Shown here: in pieces, positions 34,001-44,577 of the stretch
Layout: the number at the start of each line of letters is the position of its first letter
Numbering within the stretch: position 1 is the stretch's first letter
Origin: Pseudorasbora parva
Lineage: Eukaryota > Chordata > Actinopteri > Cypriniformes > Gobionidae
DNA length: 64,000 nt
Reading direction: 5' to 3'
Assembly (NCBI RefSeq): GCF_024679245.1
Contig: NC_090180.1
Location: 13,400,007 to 13,464,006 of the forward strand
Made by a program: the position numbers and the translations under genes
The notes under the pieces: model-generated
The model's input: the letters and a program-made list of their open reading frames with translations, nothing else
Told to the model about the DNA's origin: nothing
Databases searched by the model: none

Positions 34001-36522
34001 CTCAACAGGGTTCAGATCTTTTCTCATCTGATGTTTTTGGGGGTAAAGACCTGATATTCTCAGACTCTGCGTTTGACCTGATGGAGCTCCCAAAGATCAC
34101 AGACTCCTTCCTCTACCTGAAAGATGATTATGGGGCCATGCATGCCCTTAGAGGTGCACACAATTATACTAAAGATACATGTGAATTAATACATTAGCCC
34201 TAAAAAAGTATTGGGCAATTAAGCCACAAATAAACATGCATTAAATTACACTTAATACTCTGGGTTCGGGCAAATTTTCCGAGCCCGGAGCCCTCCCCGG
34301 ACAGCACGCCAAATACGCATAATCTTTACTCTATTTAATTGATGTAAGTGTGAACTCGTGAATTGTATGTATAATTTCTCATCAGAGGGGAGCCCACCAG
34401 CTCGGGCTCCGGACGGTAAAATTCAGTGGTGTGTTATTAGCCACGCAGAGCAACAGAAGTGTGACGGCTTACAGATTCCTCGTGTAGAGTGCAGAAGGGC
34501 ATCATCTGTGGAAGAGTGCATCCAGAAAGTCATGGTATTGTTGGGTCACATGAGTGCTGAGGTTGATGTCAATCATCTTTACGTGCTGTCCACCTGTAGG
34601 TTAATATTCTGTTTTATTTGCATTAAAGCGCAGAGAAGCGGATTTCTTTGCAGCTGATGGTGGCCAGGTGTATATCGCTGGAAAGTGCGGTCTAGTTCCA
34701 GCAATGGTTGAGCAGTATGATGAACGTAAGAATGAACACTCATATTTCATGAATCAGTTCATAAGCCACTTATTAGTCCGAGTGTACATGTTTGATGAAA
34801 CCTAAAATGTCTCTCCTTCCTTGCAGAAAGCTGTCCTGATGGTGGAGGCAAGTATTGTGTACTTTTACTTTTGAAAAGCTCTAGACTGCATTTTTTTCAT
34901 CCGTTTTCTGACAACAGTTTTCTATAAAAATGTATCTGCTAATCTTGGTTTAAACTTCATTTCTGTGATGTGCACAGAGTACTCAAGTTTGTTTGTTGTG
35001 GCGGTTGTGCGTAAGGACTCAGGTGTAACGTGGAATAAGCTGCGAGGACGAAAGTCCTGCCACACTGGCCTGAACCACAACGCTGGTTGGATAGTCCCAG
35101 ATTCAGTCATATGTGGCAAAACACCTGACTGTACCCTATGTGAGTCTCACTGAGTGTTTTCTCACAGCTGGTTATTTCATATTTTCTGATTTAGTTCCTG
35201 TATTCACATAAAACACCATGTTTTGTCTTAATTTCTCAGATGAGTTCTTCAGTGAAGGCTGCGCTCCTGGTGCTGATCCTACATCAAACATGTGTAAACT
35301 GTGTAAAGGAGGTGGGAAGCAGGTGGGAGATGAGAGCAAGTGCAAAGCCTCTTCTGAGGAGATGTATTATGGCTACGATGGGGCTTTCAGGTACTGGACC
35401 GTATCCCAGACTGGAATAGAAAGGGAAATGTGTTTTTTAGATCTGTACTCTGACTCAAATCCATAATCGAAATACTCCATAATCTCGCTGCTCTTGTAGG
35501 TGTCTTGCAGAAGGAGCTGGAGAAGTTGCTTTTATCAAGCACAGTATTGTTGGGGATTACACAGAGGGTTAGTGTGGTTTACATTGATTAATAAAGCTTC
35601 ACACTTTTCATAGTCACATTTTTAAATATGTTTTTTCCCTGGTCTAGTTCCTTCTCTATATCTTCTCAGGTATAAGACCGGATTGGGCTAAGGATCTGAA
35701 GGCAGATGAATTTGAACTGATCTGCCCAAAATCACCAGACAGAACATTCAAACACACTGAATTTGCTGACTGTAACCTTGCCAAAGTGCCGGCTCATGCT
35801 GTGATCACCCGGAAAGATGTACGCAGTGATGTGGTGTCCGTTCTGAGGGAGGCTCAAGTAAGTTCATTGCAGATCTGTTTAGATTTTCCTGTGGTTTTAA
35901 TTTTTCTTCATTCTTATATTCTGAATGTCATCTTTTGCAATGATGATTCTAGCACAGGTGGAAGATCTCAGTAACTCTCCGGTCCTGTTCACGTTTTGTT
36001 TACTTGTATTTAAAGCAGCATCTTTTGTGTCACTCAATCTGTTTCTAAAATGTATCTTCAAAGTACTTTGTCTCATCGCTGAATTCTCTCTTGCATGCTT
36101 CAGAAATATCCAGACAGTCCGTTCAAGTCAAAGGGTGAAAGAAACCTCCTTTTCTCTGATTCCACTAAATGCCTTCAAGAAACCACTAAACCTCTGCAGG
36201 AATTCCTGACTAAAGAGTACACAGACATGATAGAAAGGACCTACGCGACTGGCCAGGGTGTACCAGGTATTGAATGTCTATTATTTCCCACAATCATTTT
36301 GTAAAAAATTTGAAGATTTTATAGCCTAGTCTTGTTGCTTTTGACTTATGAAATGAAGTGATTCCTTCTAATGAGTTTGTCTTCACAGATCTGGTGAAGG
36401 CGTGCACTTTGGATGGCAGCAGAGATCAACTATCAACCCAAAAAGTGGTTACAAGAGTTAAAATTTTGGTTGAGGTTGATGGTGTTTTAAAAGACAGTGT
36501 CACAATTAATTCTAGTTCCTAA
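31084..36522 (+). CDS. Transferrin (serotransferrin-like), complete 17-exon gene with degenerate metal sites
   Basis: Exons: 31084-31120, 31207-31358, 31456-31558, 32117-32296, 33290-33425, 33511-33566, 33703-33863, 34009-34153, 34386-34534, 34629-34725, 34827-34847, 34978-35139, 35240-35390, 35500-35567, 35670-35857, 36104-36266, 36389-36522. Phases agree: 2103 nt, 700 codons. Residues 1-21 are a signal peptide; two homologous lobes follow. Transferrins are secreted plasma proteins holding one ferric ion plus carbonate per lobe. Aligned by eye to human TF, N-lobe ligands are D73 (kept), C100 for Tyr95, D198 for Tyr188, Q217 for His249, S129 for Arg124. C-lobe: D383, Y512 and H531 kept, L417 for Tyr426, H446 for Arg456. 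Intron 11 has a GC donor. The tail after ACTL is longer than in human. Seventeen exons is the usual count. It could be an iron-poor paralog rather than the main iron carrier; I give no symbol for that reason. Confidence 0.95.
32938..33109. repeat. hAT-type MITE in transferrin intron 4
   Basis: TAGGGTGAC and its complement GTCACCCTA terminate a 172-bp unit flanked by CTATATAC at 32930-32937 and 33110-33117, an exact 8-bp duplication. Noncoding. Confidence 0.75.
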
Positions 36523-36929
36523 CAGAAATACACATCTACTTTATGCCATATGAGCTTTGTCTGACATGTTTCCCCAACTAAGAATCTACCTCTCTGAATC
36601 ACTATTTCTTCAACCTCTGCAGGAATTCCCGACTAAAAAGACCGACATGACTGGCCAGGGTGTACCAGGTATAGAATATGTCTATTTCCCACAATAATTT
36701 TGTAAAAACATTTTTGTTTTTGTTTTTATGGCTGTGTCTTGTTGCTTTTGACTTATGAAATGAAGTGATTCATTCTAATGAGTTGTTCTTCACAGATGTG
36801 GTGAAGGTGTGCACTTTGGATGACTGCAGACATCATCTATCAACCCAACAAGTTGTTACAAGAGTTACAGTTCTGGTTGAGGTTGATGGTGTTTTAAAAG
36901 ACAGTGTCACAATTAATTTGAGTTCCTAA
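36523..36929 (+). repeat. Tandem copy 1 of the transferrin terminal-exon region
   Basis: A 407-bp unit holding a shortened exon 16 remnant (36623-36668, after a TTTCTTCAACCTCTGCAG acceptor and before GTATAG), an intron, and a full terminal exon at 36796-36929. That exon follows TTCTTCACAG, is open in the same phase as exon 17 and ends TAA. Its peptide starts DVVKVCTLDDCRHH, with a Cys where exon 17 of the main gene has Ser. It could serve as an alternative last exon after exon 16. Confidence 0.85.
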
Positions 36930-37336
36930 CAGAAATACACATCAACTTCATGCCATATGAGCTTTGTCTGACACATTTCCCCAACTAAGAATCTACCTCT
37001 CTGAATCACTATTTCTTCAACCTCTGCAGGAATTCCCGACTAAAAAGACCGACATGACTGGCCAGGGTGTACCAGGTATAGAATATGTCTATTTCCCACA
37101 ATAATTTTGTAAAAACATTTTTGTTTTTGTTTTTATGGCTGTGTCTTGTTGCTTTTGACTTATGAAATGAAGTGATTCATTCTAATGAGTTGTTCTTCAC
37201 AGATGTGGTGAAGGTGTGCACTTTGGATGACTGCAGACATCATCTATCAACCCAACAAGTTGTTACAAGAGTTACAGTTCTGGTTGAGGTTGATGGTGTT
37301 TTAAAAGACAGTGTCACAATTAATTTGAGTTCCTAA
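36930..37336 (+). repeat. Tandem copy 2 of the transferrin terminal-exon region
   Basis: A second 407-bp unit that appears essentially identical by eye to the preceding one, with exon 16 remnant at 37030-37075 and terminal exon at 37203-37336, same phase and stop. The near identity implies very recent duplication, gene conversion or an assembly duplication. About 90 bases of a further partial unit follow it. Confidence 0.85.
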
Positions 37337-37453
37337 CAGAAATACACATCAACTTCATGCCATATGAGCTTTGTCTGACACATTTCCCCAACTAAGAATC
37401 TACCTCTCTGAATCACTCGATTTCTCTTTACAAGTGAGCCAGTATAAGGCAAG

Positions 37454-37700
37454 GCAAGTTTGTTTGTATAGCACATTTCATACCCAATGGCAATTCAAAG
37501 TGCTTTACATAGAAATCAATTAAAATAGTGGTAGCATATGCTTGAGAAATACGAATACCATGTGTAAGAATTAAAATTAAAAACAAGGATAATTAAAACA
37601 GTTGTAAAGATAAATAGAACGTAAAAATAAAATGAAAATGGTCATAATAGTGGTCTGAAATAAAATTAAAACATCTTTCAGTTTACGGTTTTCATACATG
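37454..37700. repeat. Fish interspersed repeat (LINE-tail type)
   Basis: Begins AAGGCAAGGCAAGTTTGTTT followed by ATAGCACATTTCATACCCAA and TTCAAAGTGCTTTACATA, a block seen at the ends of many fish LINE copies as I recall. Noncoding. Confidence 0.5.
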
Positions 37701-37753
37701 CACCATCTTAGTTAGATCACCTCTCATTCCACGCAGAGTTCTTTCAGAGCAGA

Positions 37754-37846
37754 GAGAGATTTGCGCTCGCGCATTATATTCCGCGCGCGAGCCGAGAGAT
37801 TCGCGCTGGCGCACTATATTAATGTACTTTCGCGCTACAATAATGC
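37754..37846. repeat. GC-rich degenerate tandem repeat
   Basis: Two ~42-base units start GAGAGATTTGCGCTCGCGCA and GAGAGATTCGCGCTGGCGCA, each followed by TATATT, with a partial third (TTTCGCGCTAC). The CpG density contrasts sharply with the AT-rich surroundings. Confidence 0.6.
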
Positions 37847-37875
37847 GCTCTAGACCTTTGACAGAGAAATAAAGC

Positions 37876-38034
37876 CATATTCTGAAATTTTGTTTGGAGT
37901 TCAGGAGATTGTCTTGACCAGGACCACACCCCCTAAATGCATTGAAGCAACTGCCATGTAAATGGTTGTTTAGATAATTTAATTAATGAGAAATTGAACA
38001 GGTGTTCCTAATAATCCTTTAGGTGAGTGTATAT
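37876..38034 (-). mobile_element. Tc1-like transposon terminal fragment
   Basis: The reverse complement of the first ~150 bases of the Tc1 at 27244 (GAGATTGTCTTGACCAGGAC; TTCCTAATAATCCTTTAGGT). It adjoins the LTR-like repeat at exactly the same junction as the other copy but is cut off at about 37876. Confidence 0.85.
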
Positions 38035-38289
38035 TGACACTGTCATGATCCTGGTTCACTCCCTCTCTTTCTCCCCCTGCTACACTGAAAAAAGTGAAAC
38101 TACTGTGTCATTTATTTAAAGTACATTTTTACATTGGACTAAGTGAAAATCATGATTTCTGGTTTAAACCTGTTTTGTTCAGGTTTCCTTAAAGCAAATA
38201 ACGAACACCCTAGACAAAATTAAAAGCAACAGTTTGAGTTAAATAGCATTTTTAACTCAAACCAGAGTTTTTAATGTCACGTGACCCCA

Positions 38290-38408
38290 TGACGTCACAT
38301 CAACGAACTCCTTGCTCGGCCAGCTAGAGTTTTTCAATCCGCCATTGCTCCCTTCGCTTCGAAGACATCAAGACTCCGGTCTGTGGCCCAGGAAATCTCC
38401 TTGACTCG
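38290..38408 (+). promoter_or_regulatory. Probable promoter and first noncoding exon of the element-borne gene
   Basis: A GC-richer block with CATGACGTCACATC (CRE palindrome TGACGTCA) is followed by a TTGCTCCCTTCGCTTCG stretch and a donor after GACTCG (GTAAGC at 38409). No downstream-open ATG is visible in it, so it looks like a 5'UTR exon. Confidence 0.45.
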
Positions 38409-39561
38409 GTAAGCATTCGATATTGTATTATTTTTTTACGTGAATAAGTGTTTTTCATTCATATTTATGGTTAGTGGCAGGATGGTCGACTGGGCTATTA
38501 CTTTACATACAACTGTGTTTGTGCAGGTGTTAGCTAAAGCTATAGCCAAGCCTCTGTTTGACAAATTCAAAGTTAACTTTTTATTATTTCACTGTGATGT
38601 AATGTAAATTTGATGATGCTGTATTGTGATGAGGCTTGTTTGTCTCTAACAAAGTTAGTCAAAGTGCTTGAATAAATTAACGTTGTTAAGTTATACCTCT
38701 TTTCTCACATGCACTGCAACCGTCAACTAACGTTAAGTTAATTTAAGCACCTTGCAGCCTGCAGGAACAATATATGAAAAAGCCAATGTCCGAATTAGCT
38801 AATGTTCGATTGAGCCCATGTGTAATAACTCCGGAAAATAATTATTCTATTAGGTATTCTACATTTAAATGAACTTTAGATTTTGAATAAAAACTCCCGC
38901 CCGAGCGCGCCCTGCCCCCACGGCACCGTTTTGATATCTCCGTGCATGGGGGATGGGATCGATCGCACTCAGAGCACTCGGCTCGGGTATTCATAACGGA
39001 GTGATGCAGACGGAGCAAAGTGACTCGTGAGTGTTTCAACTTTTCAAATTCATTCCTATGAAAGTTAAGCACAGGAATGTCACACGTACCGGTACTTTAG
39101 TCCCAATTTGGTACTGAAATTTAAAAAATGTTAAGATACCAGCATTTCTGTGGTACCGATTCGAGTATATCCGGTAAAGTGACCCGCTGCGTTCAGTCAC
39201 TTCCTATCGTTACTGTGTATGTGAATATTAAGCTGCAAAATACTATTAAAATAGTACTCCTGCATGTTCTGTGTGAATGACGGGCACTTATGATGAATAG
39301 CTCTTTGCTCTTGTAATGAATGAACTGACTCGTGCTGCGTTTTGCATTTATGAAATGCATTGGAATAGAAAATGTGTTCTGATTTAAGAATTCATATTCC
39401 ATTGTTTCACCTGTCAGCATAATCTAGTATTGTACAATATCACCAGTATGTCTAAGGTCTAATTAATAATGACAGTCTAGTGATTATTTTGGAAAGTGCT
39501 TTAACTGCCCCAACAACAACAAACTAAATTGTGACATTTCAATTTTTCCTTTGTTTTGCAG

Positions 39562-40829
39562 GTTGATTGTGTTTCCTGGAAATCTTGCAATTTTGGCCTT
39601 CTTGCTGAATTTGGTGAGTCCCAAAGAATACAACTGTGTGGTAATTTCAAAGCTATTCTCTAGTGTTAGTCATTCCTATTTAAAAATACATGAAAATAAT
39701 GTTCAGAGGTATCCTTGCTAATATTATACACTACATAATAGTATAAAAATACAATGGAAGGTTCACTTCATGTCAGTATTTAATTTATTTGATATATTTA
39801 TTACATTTTTTGAGAGAACCCCAAATCAAAACTAATCTAGAAGTTACCCAATTTAATGTGGTTTCTTTTACCAGGCAGTATAAATAAATCAATAAAACGC
39901 AAAGTTATTTCATGAAGCTTCAAATGTCCTAAAATATGGTGTAGAGATACTCGCAAGAAATCACTTGAGCGCTTGTATCCCATTGAGATGTGCCATATCG
40001 TTTAATTTGATCTCACTTGCAGGCAGTGATGGCGCATTACATTTTTTAATATAAATACTGTTGTGTTTCTCGCATAAACTGATCGTTCCATGTCTTAAGA
40101 CATCAATGTGTCTCCACGAGCCACAGGGTTTAATATGGATCCCTATGTCTGTGTGTTTTTTACTCTCATAGAAGTAAAATTGACATGCATTATACGAGCA
40201 ATGAGTTAAAAATCTTCATTTGTGTTCTACACACCTACATCTTGGATACCCTGGCGGTCAGCAGATAAACATCACACTCTCATTTTTGAGGAATTCAAAA
40301 TTTCCTAAATGATATTGACTGAAATTTCTTCTTCTTTTTTGCCAGAACTGTCAAAATATATTTGTTAATCAATTAATTTGTGAATATGAATTTAATGTAA
40401 GATGCTATGCCCAATTTTGTACAAAAGCTAATACTATTGTTTCTTTTCTTGTTTCAACAAGATCCTTTTGGATGGGCAGACCTGGCAGTCAAAAGGCCAG
40501 CCAAGTCGCGGGTTATTCTGAATCCCGATGACACCAGGAAGCTAATTCTCCCTCATGGCATTCCAGAGTCAATGGAGTATCTTATGGATGAAGTCCGGAA
40601 AGTGTGTGGGTTGAATGGCAATTTAGGACTGCAATACCAAGACAGAGACTTTGGAGATGCGCTAGTGAACTTGACATCTACTGTGGAACTTGAGGATTTG
40701 GCAACTATCAAGGTCATCCCAATAACTCATGATTGTAGCCAAGTAATCACTCTCACTGTCTGTGATGATATAGTGTCTGCTCAATCAGATGTAGTTAAGA
40801 TGCATCTCTTAGCTCTGTATCATGCTTGA
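39562..40829 (+). CDS. PB1-like domain protein carried by the CACTG element
   Basis: Exon 39562-39613 (between TTTTGCAG and GTGAGT) and exon 40462-40829 (after TTTCAACAAG) join in frame: the first ends GAATTTG and the second begins ATCCTTTTGG, giving FDPFGWADLAVKRP. The second exon encodes RVILNPDDTRKLILPHG and NLTSTVELEDLATIKVIPI, ending TGA at 40827. The block has the look of a PB1/ubiquitin-like fold, and I recall it as the N-terminal part of many fish SAM-domain-containing (SAMD3-like) proteins; here no SAM exon follows. An AATAAA at about 41782 could end the transcript. The translation start is not identified: 5' exons may be missing. It may be a captured host exon or the element's own accessory gene. 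Confidence 0.55.
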
Positions 40830-40985
40830 AGAAATTTTGTATCTCTATTTGCACTTTGAATATTGAGTACTTTGATTACGGTTGTACTTATTGTTTGCAC
40901 TATGATTGACACTATGACAATTTGTGGAAAGGAGTTCAGTTAGGAGGTCAAAAGTTGTAGGAGCTCATAACACGTGCACCAAGTC

Positions 40986-41590
40986 TTAAAGGGTTAGTTC
41001 ACCCAAAAATGAAAATTATGTCATTAATGACTCTGTCTAATGTCGTTCCACACCCATAAGACCTCTGTTTATCTTCAGAAAAAGTTTGATATTTTATATT
41101 TAGTCCAAGAACTTTCTGTTCCTTCATTGAACATGTATATGCGGTATACTGTCCCTTTCCAGAAGGACCAGAAAGGTAATAACAACATAATCAAAGAAGT
41201 CCATATGTGAAATCTGTGGGTTAGTTAGAATCTCTTGAAGCATTGAAAGTGCATTTTGGTCCCAAAATAACAAAAACTATGACTTTATTCAGCAATGTCT
41301 AGACGCCATTGATAATGCTGAATAAAATCGTAGTTTTTGTTATTTTGGGACCAAAATGTATTTTTGATGCTTCAAGAGATTCTTACTAACTACTTTGATG
41401 ATGTTTTTATTACCTTTCTGGTCCTTCTGGAAAGGGACAGTATACTGTGCATACGTTTTTAATGAAGAGACAGAAAGCTCTCTGACTAAATATAAAATAT
41501 CTTAAACTGTGTGAAGATGAACAGAGGTCTTACAGGTGTGAAGCGACATTAGGGTGAGTCATTATTGACATAACTAACGGAGAGTTTTAA
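40986..41590. repeat. TTAA-flanked foldback MITE, family E
   Basis: TTAA at 40986-40989 and 41587-41590. The arms pair over about 270 bases (CTTTCCAGAAGGACCAGAAA near 41154 and its complement near 41418; CCCAAAATAACAAAAACTAT near 41261 and its complement near 41325). The left end is GGGTTAGTTCACCC; the right end is degraded. It is nested in the CACTG element. Confidence 0.7.
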
Positions 41591-42599
41591 AGGAGAGGTG
41601 TACGAAACAGTTTTGCATTAGCGTGGTTGCATTTAGTGGAAGTTTACATAAGGTTTAAAAAAAGGTCTGGAAAAGACCATTTACTTTATTCCCCAAGTGT
41701 TGATGTGTAAAATGCATACCGGCTTGCCTTACTGGCAGCACAATTTGACAACAGTGATGTATCTTATAGAAAAACTATCACAATAAACATTTGGGTGTTT
41801 TGAGAGAATATTCCTGTCTTTATTTACAGTAAGTCAACTATTTTCTGACAATGTTTTTGTTTTATTTTAAATGTAAATGTTTCTTTTATATTAAAGCAAG
41901 CTTAGCTTTTTTCATGGTAAAAGTTAAGTTGTAACAAAGCAAAAATAAATATTATAGTAAAATGTTTTCTTGTGGCTAAAGAAAATATGATTAAGTTTGT
42001 ACAGAATCAGAAATTTAATTTGAGCTAATTTAAAAAAAATGCTTGTAACAAAATTACAGCATTTTATTTAGTTTAGACCAAACTAAAAATTATACTTTGT
42101 TATTATAATAAAAAGCAAGTTTTTCCAAAATACAAATTTAAGTTGTACCAAAGTAAGAAAAATGATTCATGGCCTCTATAATAAACAATATTTTTACTTT
42201 GTGTGAATGTAATTTTTTTATCTTGGGCAGAAGAACTATTTTGATTAATATTAAATTAAATTGTTAAGTTTCAACCAAATTAAAAATATAGCTTGAGGAA
42301 AAACTAATAAATTTAGCTGTAACAAATTACAGTAATTTTTTTAGGTTGGTCCAATGAATCATTTTTTTCAGTGTAGTATCCTTCTGACTCTTTCTCACAC
42401 CTCCGCTCTTGGATACAGCTGTTCCTCATTATCTGTCGCTATCACGCTCATCCATTTCTCACTTGTCCCCTCTTTCCCTATGATTAGCTCCGCTACTTAG
42501 TGATGGGCAAATGAGGCTTCCTGAACCACTGAGGCTTTCCAGCCCATTGGTTCACCAAAAAGTTCATTTACCTGAAGCCTCGTGAAACAGTGTGTAGTT

Positions 42600-44225
42600 C
42601 TTTGGGTTAGTGATGACAGTAGCTGCGTTTCCATTGCAGATTTGCGAAAAACTTTTGCGATATTTCTTAAATGTCGATAAAAAACTGTTGCGAAATGACA
42701 GCGTTTCCATAGCTGCAGTTATGCGACTAAAACATATTACTTTCCTCTCGCGATAGGTCAGTCCAAAATGATGGCACTTGGTAGGTTTGTACATCCCATC
42801 CATCACACTAGCCATTATTTTTATTGGAAGGAGACATATGTGTTATCCAAGCATTAATGGCAAGGAAAGCCCCTTAGGTTACTTAAGCGGCACGGATATG
42901 AGGTGTGTGTGTGTGTGTGTGTGTGTGTGTCAGATCTGCTTCAAGGTCTTCATGATAATGTAGCATTTCTGTGTTTAGAATCCAGTATTACTGTAATCCT
43001 ATATTGTCTTTTATGAGTTTAATAAAGAACTCCATCTCGTCTTCTCTCCAAACCGAACCATCATCTGTAAAGAATGATCGCCTTTTAAGCGCGGCAGGTT
43101 GACGCATAGAGAAGAGCGAAATGTTTGAATTTGCATGTTAACTCAAATGTTTTATTTTTATTTTCACCACTTTCGTTATTTTGGCTAGATATTTGGTTTG
43201 ATTGGCATTTGAACTGAATTTAGAAATGCTTTGGAAAAGAAAAAATTGGCATTTAATAAACAAAATATTTTTTTTGAAATGGAGACCGCGTTTGGAGTGA
43301 GTGCATGCAAAATAATTAGTTCCCCGAGTCCACAAATAAAAATAGACAGTTTATAGTATATAATTATGTCTTGAACTCATCTGTATAGCTAAAAATGACA
43401 AGAGTATTGTAAATTGTTTCATCTCTCTTAAAGGAAGAAGGAAAACTGAGAACGTCGGCGCTTTTATCGGCCGTGGGTTAAAGAAAACAGCCTAACTACG
43501 AAACTAAATAGGCTGCGTTTAGGCCTAAACATTAGCCTGTAATATTATTATTTTAATGTATATGTTGGTTATGAAAAGTGAGCAGCATGAGTAAGAATCG
43601 CAATATGTTTGAGACCTGGAGAGTCACATGATTTTGATCACTTCGAGTTTTATTTTCTAGAAAGTCTTTCTTAAAAAATACATTTAGTTTTGTATAAATT
43701 GTATTTTTATTTTGATCGATGTTTCATCAATTAAATGCCTGTTTATTAGATAAGAAGCAAACTAAGATCGTCTGGAATGGATTGACGTGCGTAACTGGCC
43801 TGTTTCCTCTGCCTTTGAGTAAGGCTGAAAATACAGGCTGACTCTTTCTGCTTTAATACATTTCTTGAATATATGTCTTAATTACAGTATATATAGCCTG
43901 TAGTCCTTATTAGGAGAAAATATATGTCCTTTTAACTACATTATCTTGTTATTACGACACAATTGAGTGGAAAATATAATATATAGGCCCTATGTTGCAG
44001 CAATGCGTCACCGCAACAGGTGACATGTAAATGCGAAAAAAACGTTTCCATTGCAGTTTTGCGAAAATGTCCTTTTTCGAATCGCCTGAAAAACCACCTC
44101 ATGAGAGCGTAAAAACTTTTTTGCGATATATGGGAGTTTTTGCGAAATTGCCGCGTTTCCATTGGGCGTATTTTCAATTCGCAATTTCAATTTGCGCAAT
44201 TTGAAGGGTAATGGAAACGCGCTTA
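42600..44225. repeat. Inner inverted-repeat unit with GCGTTTCCATTG motifs
   Basis: GTAGCTGCGTTTCCATTGCA near 42620 and AATGGAAACGCGCTTAGTG near 44210 are inverted ends around about 1.6 kb. Repeats of TTTGCGAAA and GCGTTTCCATTG occur inside each end. This looks like an independent DNA element nested in the hAT. No target duplication is clear. Confidence 0.45.
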
Positions 44226-44342
44226 GTGAATGCCCAGAATAATTGTAAATAAATTATTGTGAGTGCAGTGCTTATGGGACTGGAATTGTGGAACAGCAAA
44301 CTCCAGGGATGGGAAAGCTTTCCCTAATACAGTCTAGTCTCA

Positions 44343-44379
44343 TAATAATATTAATAATAATAATAATAATAATAATAGC

Positions 44380-44469
<90 letters not shown>

Positions 44470-44494
44470 ACACTAGGCCTACTACTAATATAGG

Positions 44495-44570
<76 letters not shown>
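44343..44570. repeat. Compound (TAA)n and (TA)n microsatellites
   Basis: (TAA)n at about 44343-44377, (TA)n at about 44382-44466 and again at about 44495-44570, separated by a short unique piece. Confidence 0.95.

Positions 44571-44577
<7 letters not shown>

Larger units (their letters stand above)
38083..42373 (+). mobile_element. CACTG-ended transposon (EnSpm/CACTA-like) with a gene inside
   Basis: It starts CACTGAAAAAAG and ends CTTTTTTCAGTG-like (TTTTTTTCAGTG), flanked by TA at 38081-38082 and 42374-42375. The uninterrupted LTR-like copy at 27200 shows the empty site. The last ~500 bases carry repeated short motifs of the form AAGTTGTAACAAA / GCTTGTAACAAAATTA, like the subterminal repeats of CACTA elements. 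It holds a promoter-like region, a three-exon transcription unit and a nested MITE. There is no transposase ORF, so it is non-autonomous. Confidence 0.75.

Noticed and set aside
34248..34385. Possible extra transferrin exon before exon 9
   Set aside because: The frame from exon 8 (phase 1) joins exon 9 at 34386 perfectly; the GC-rich block near 34280 has no needed coding role.
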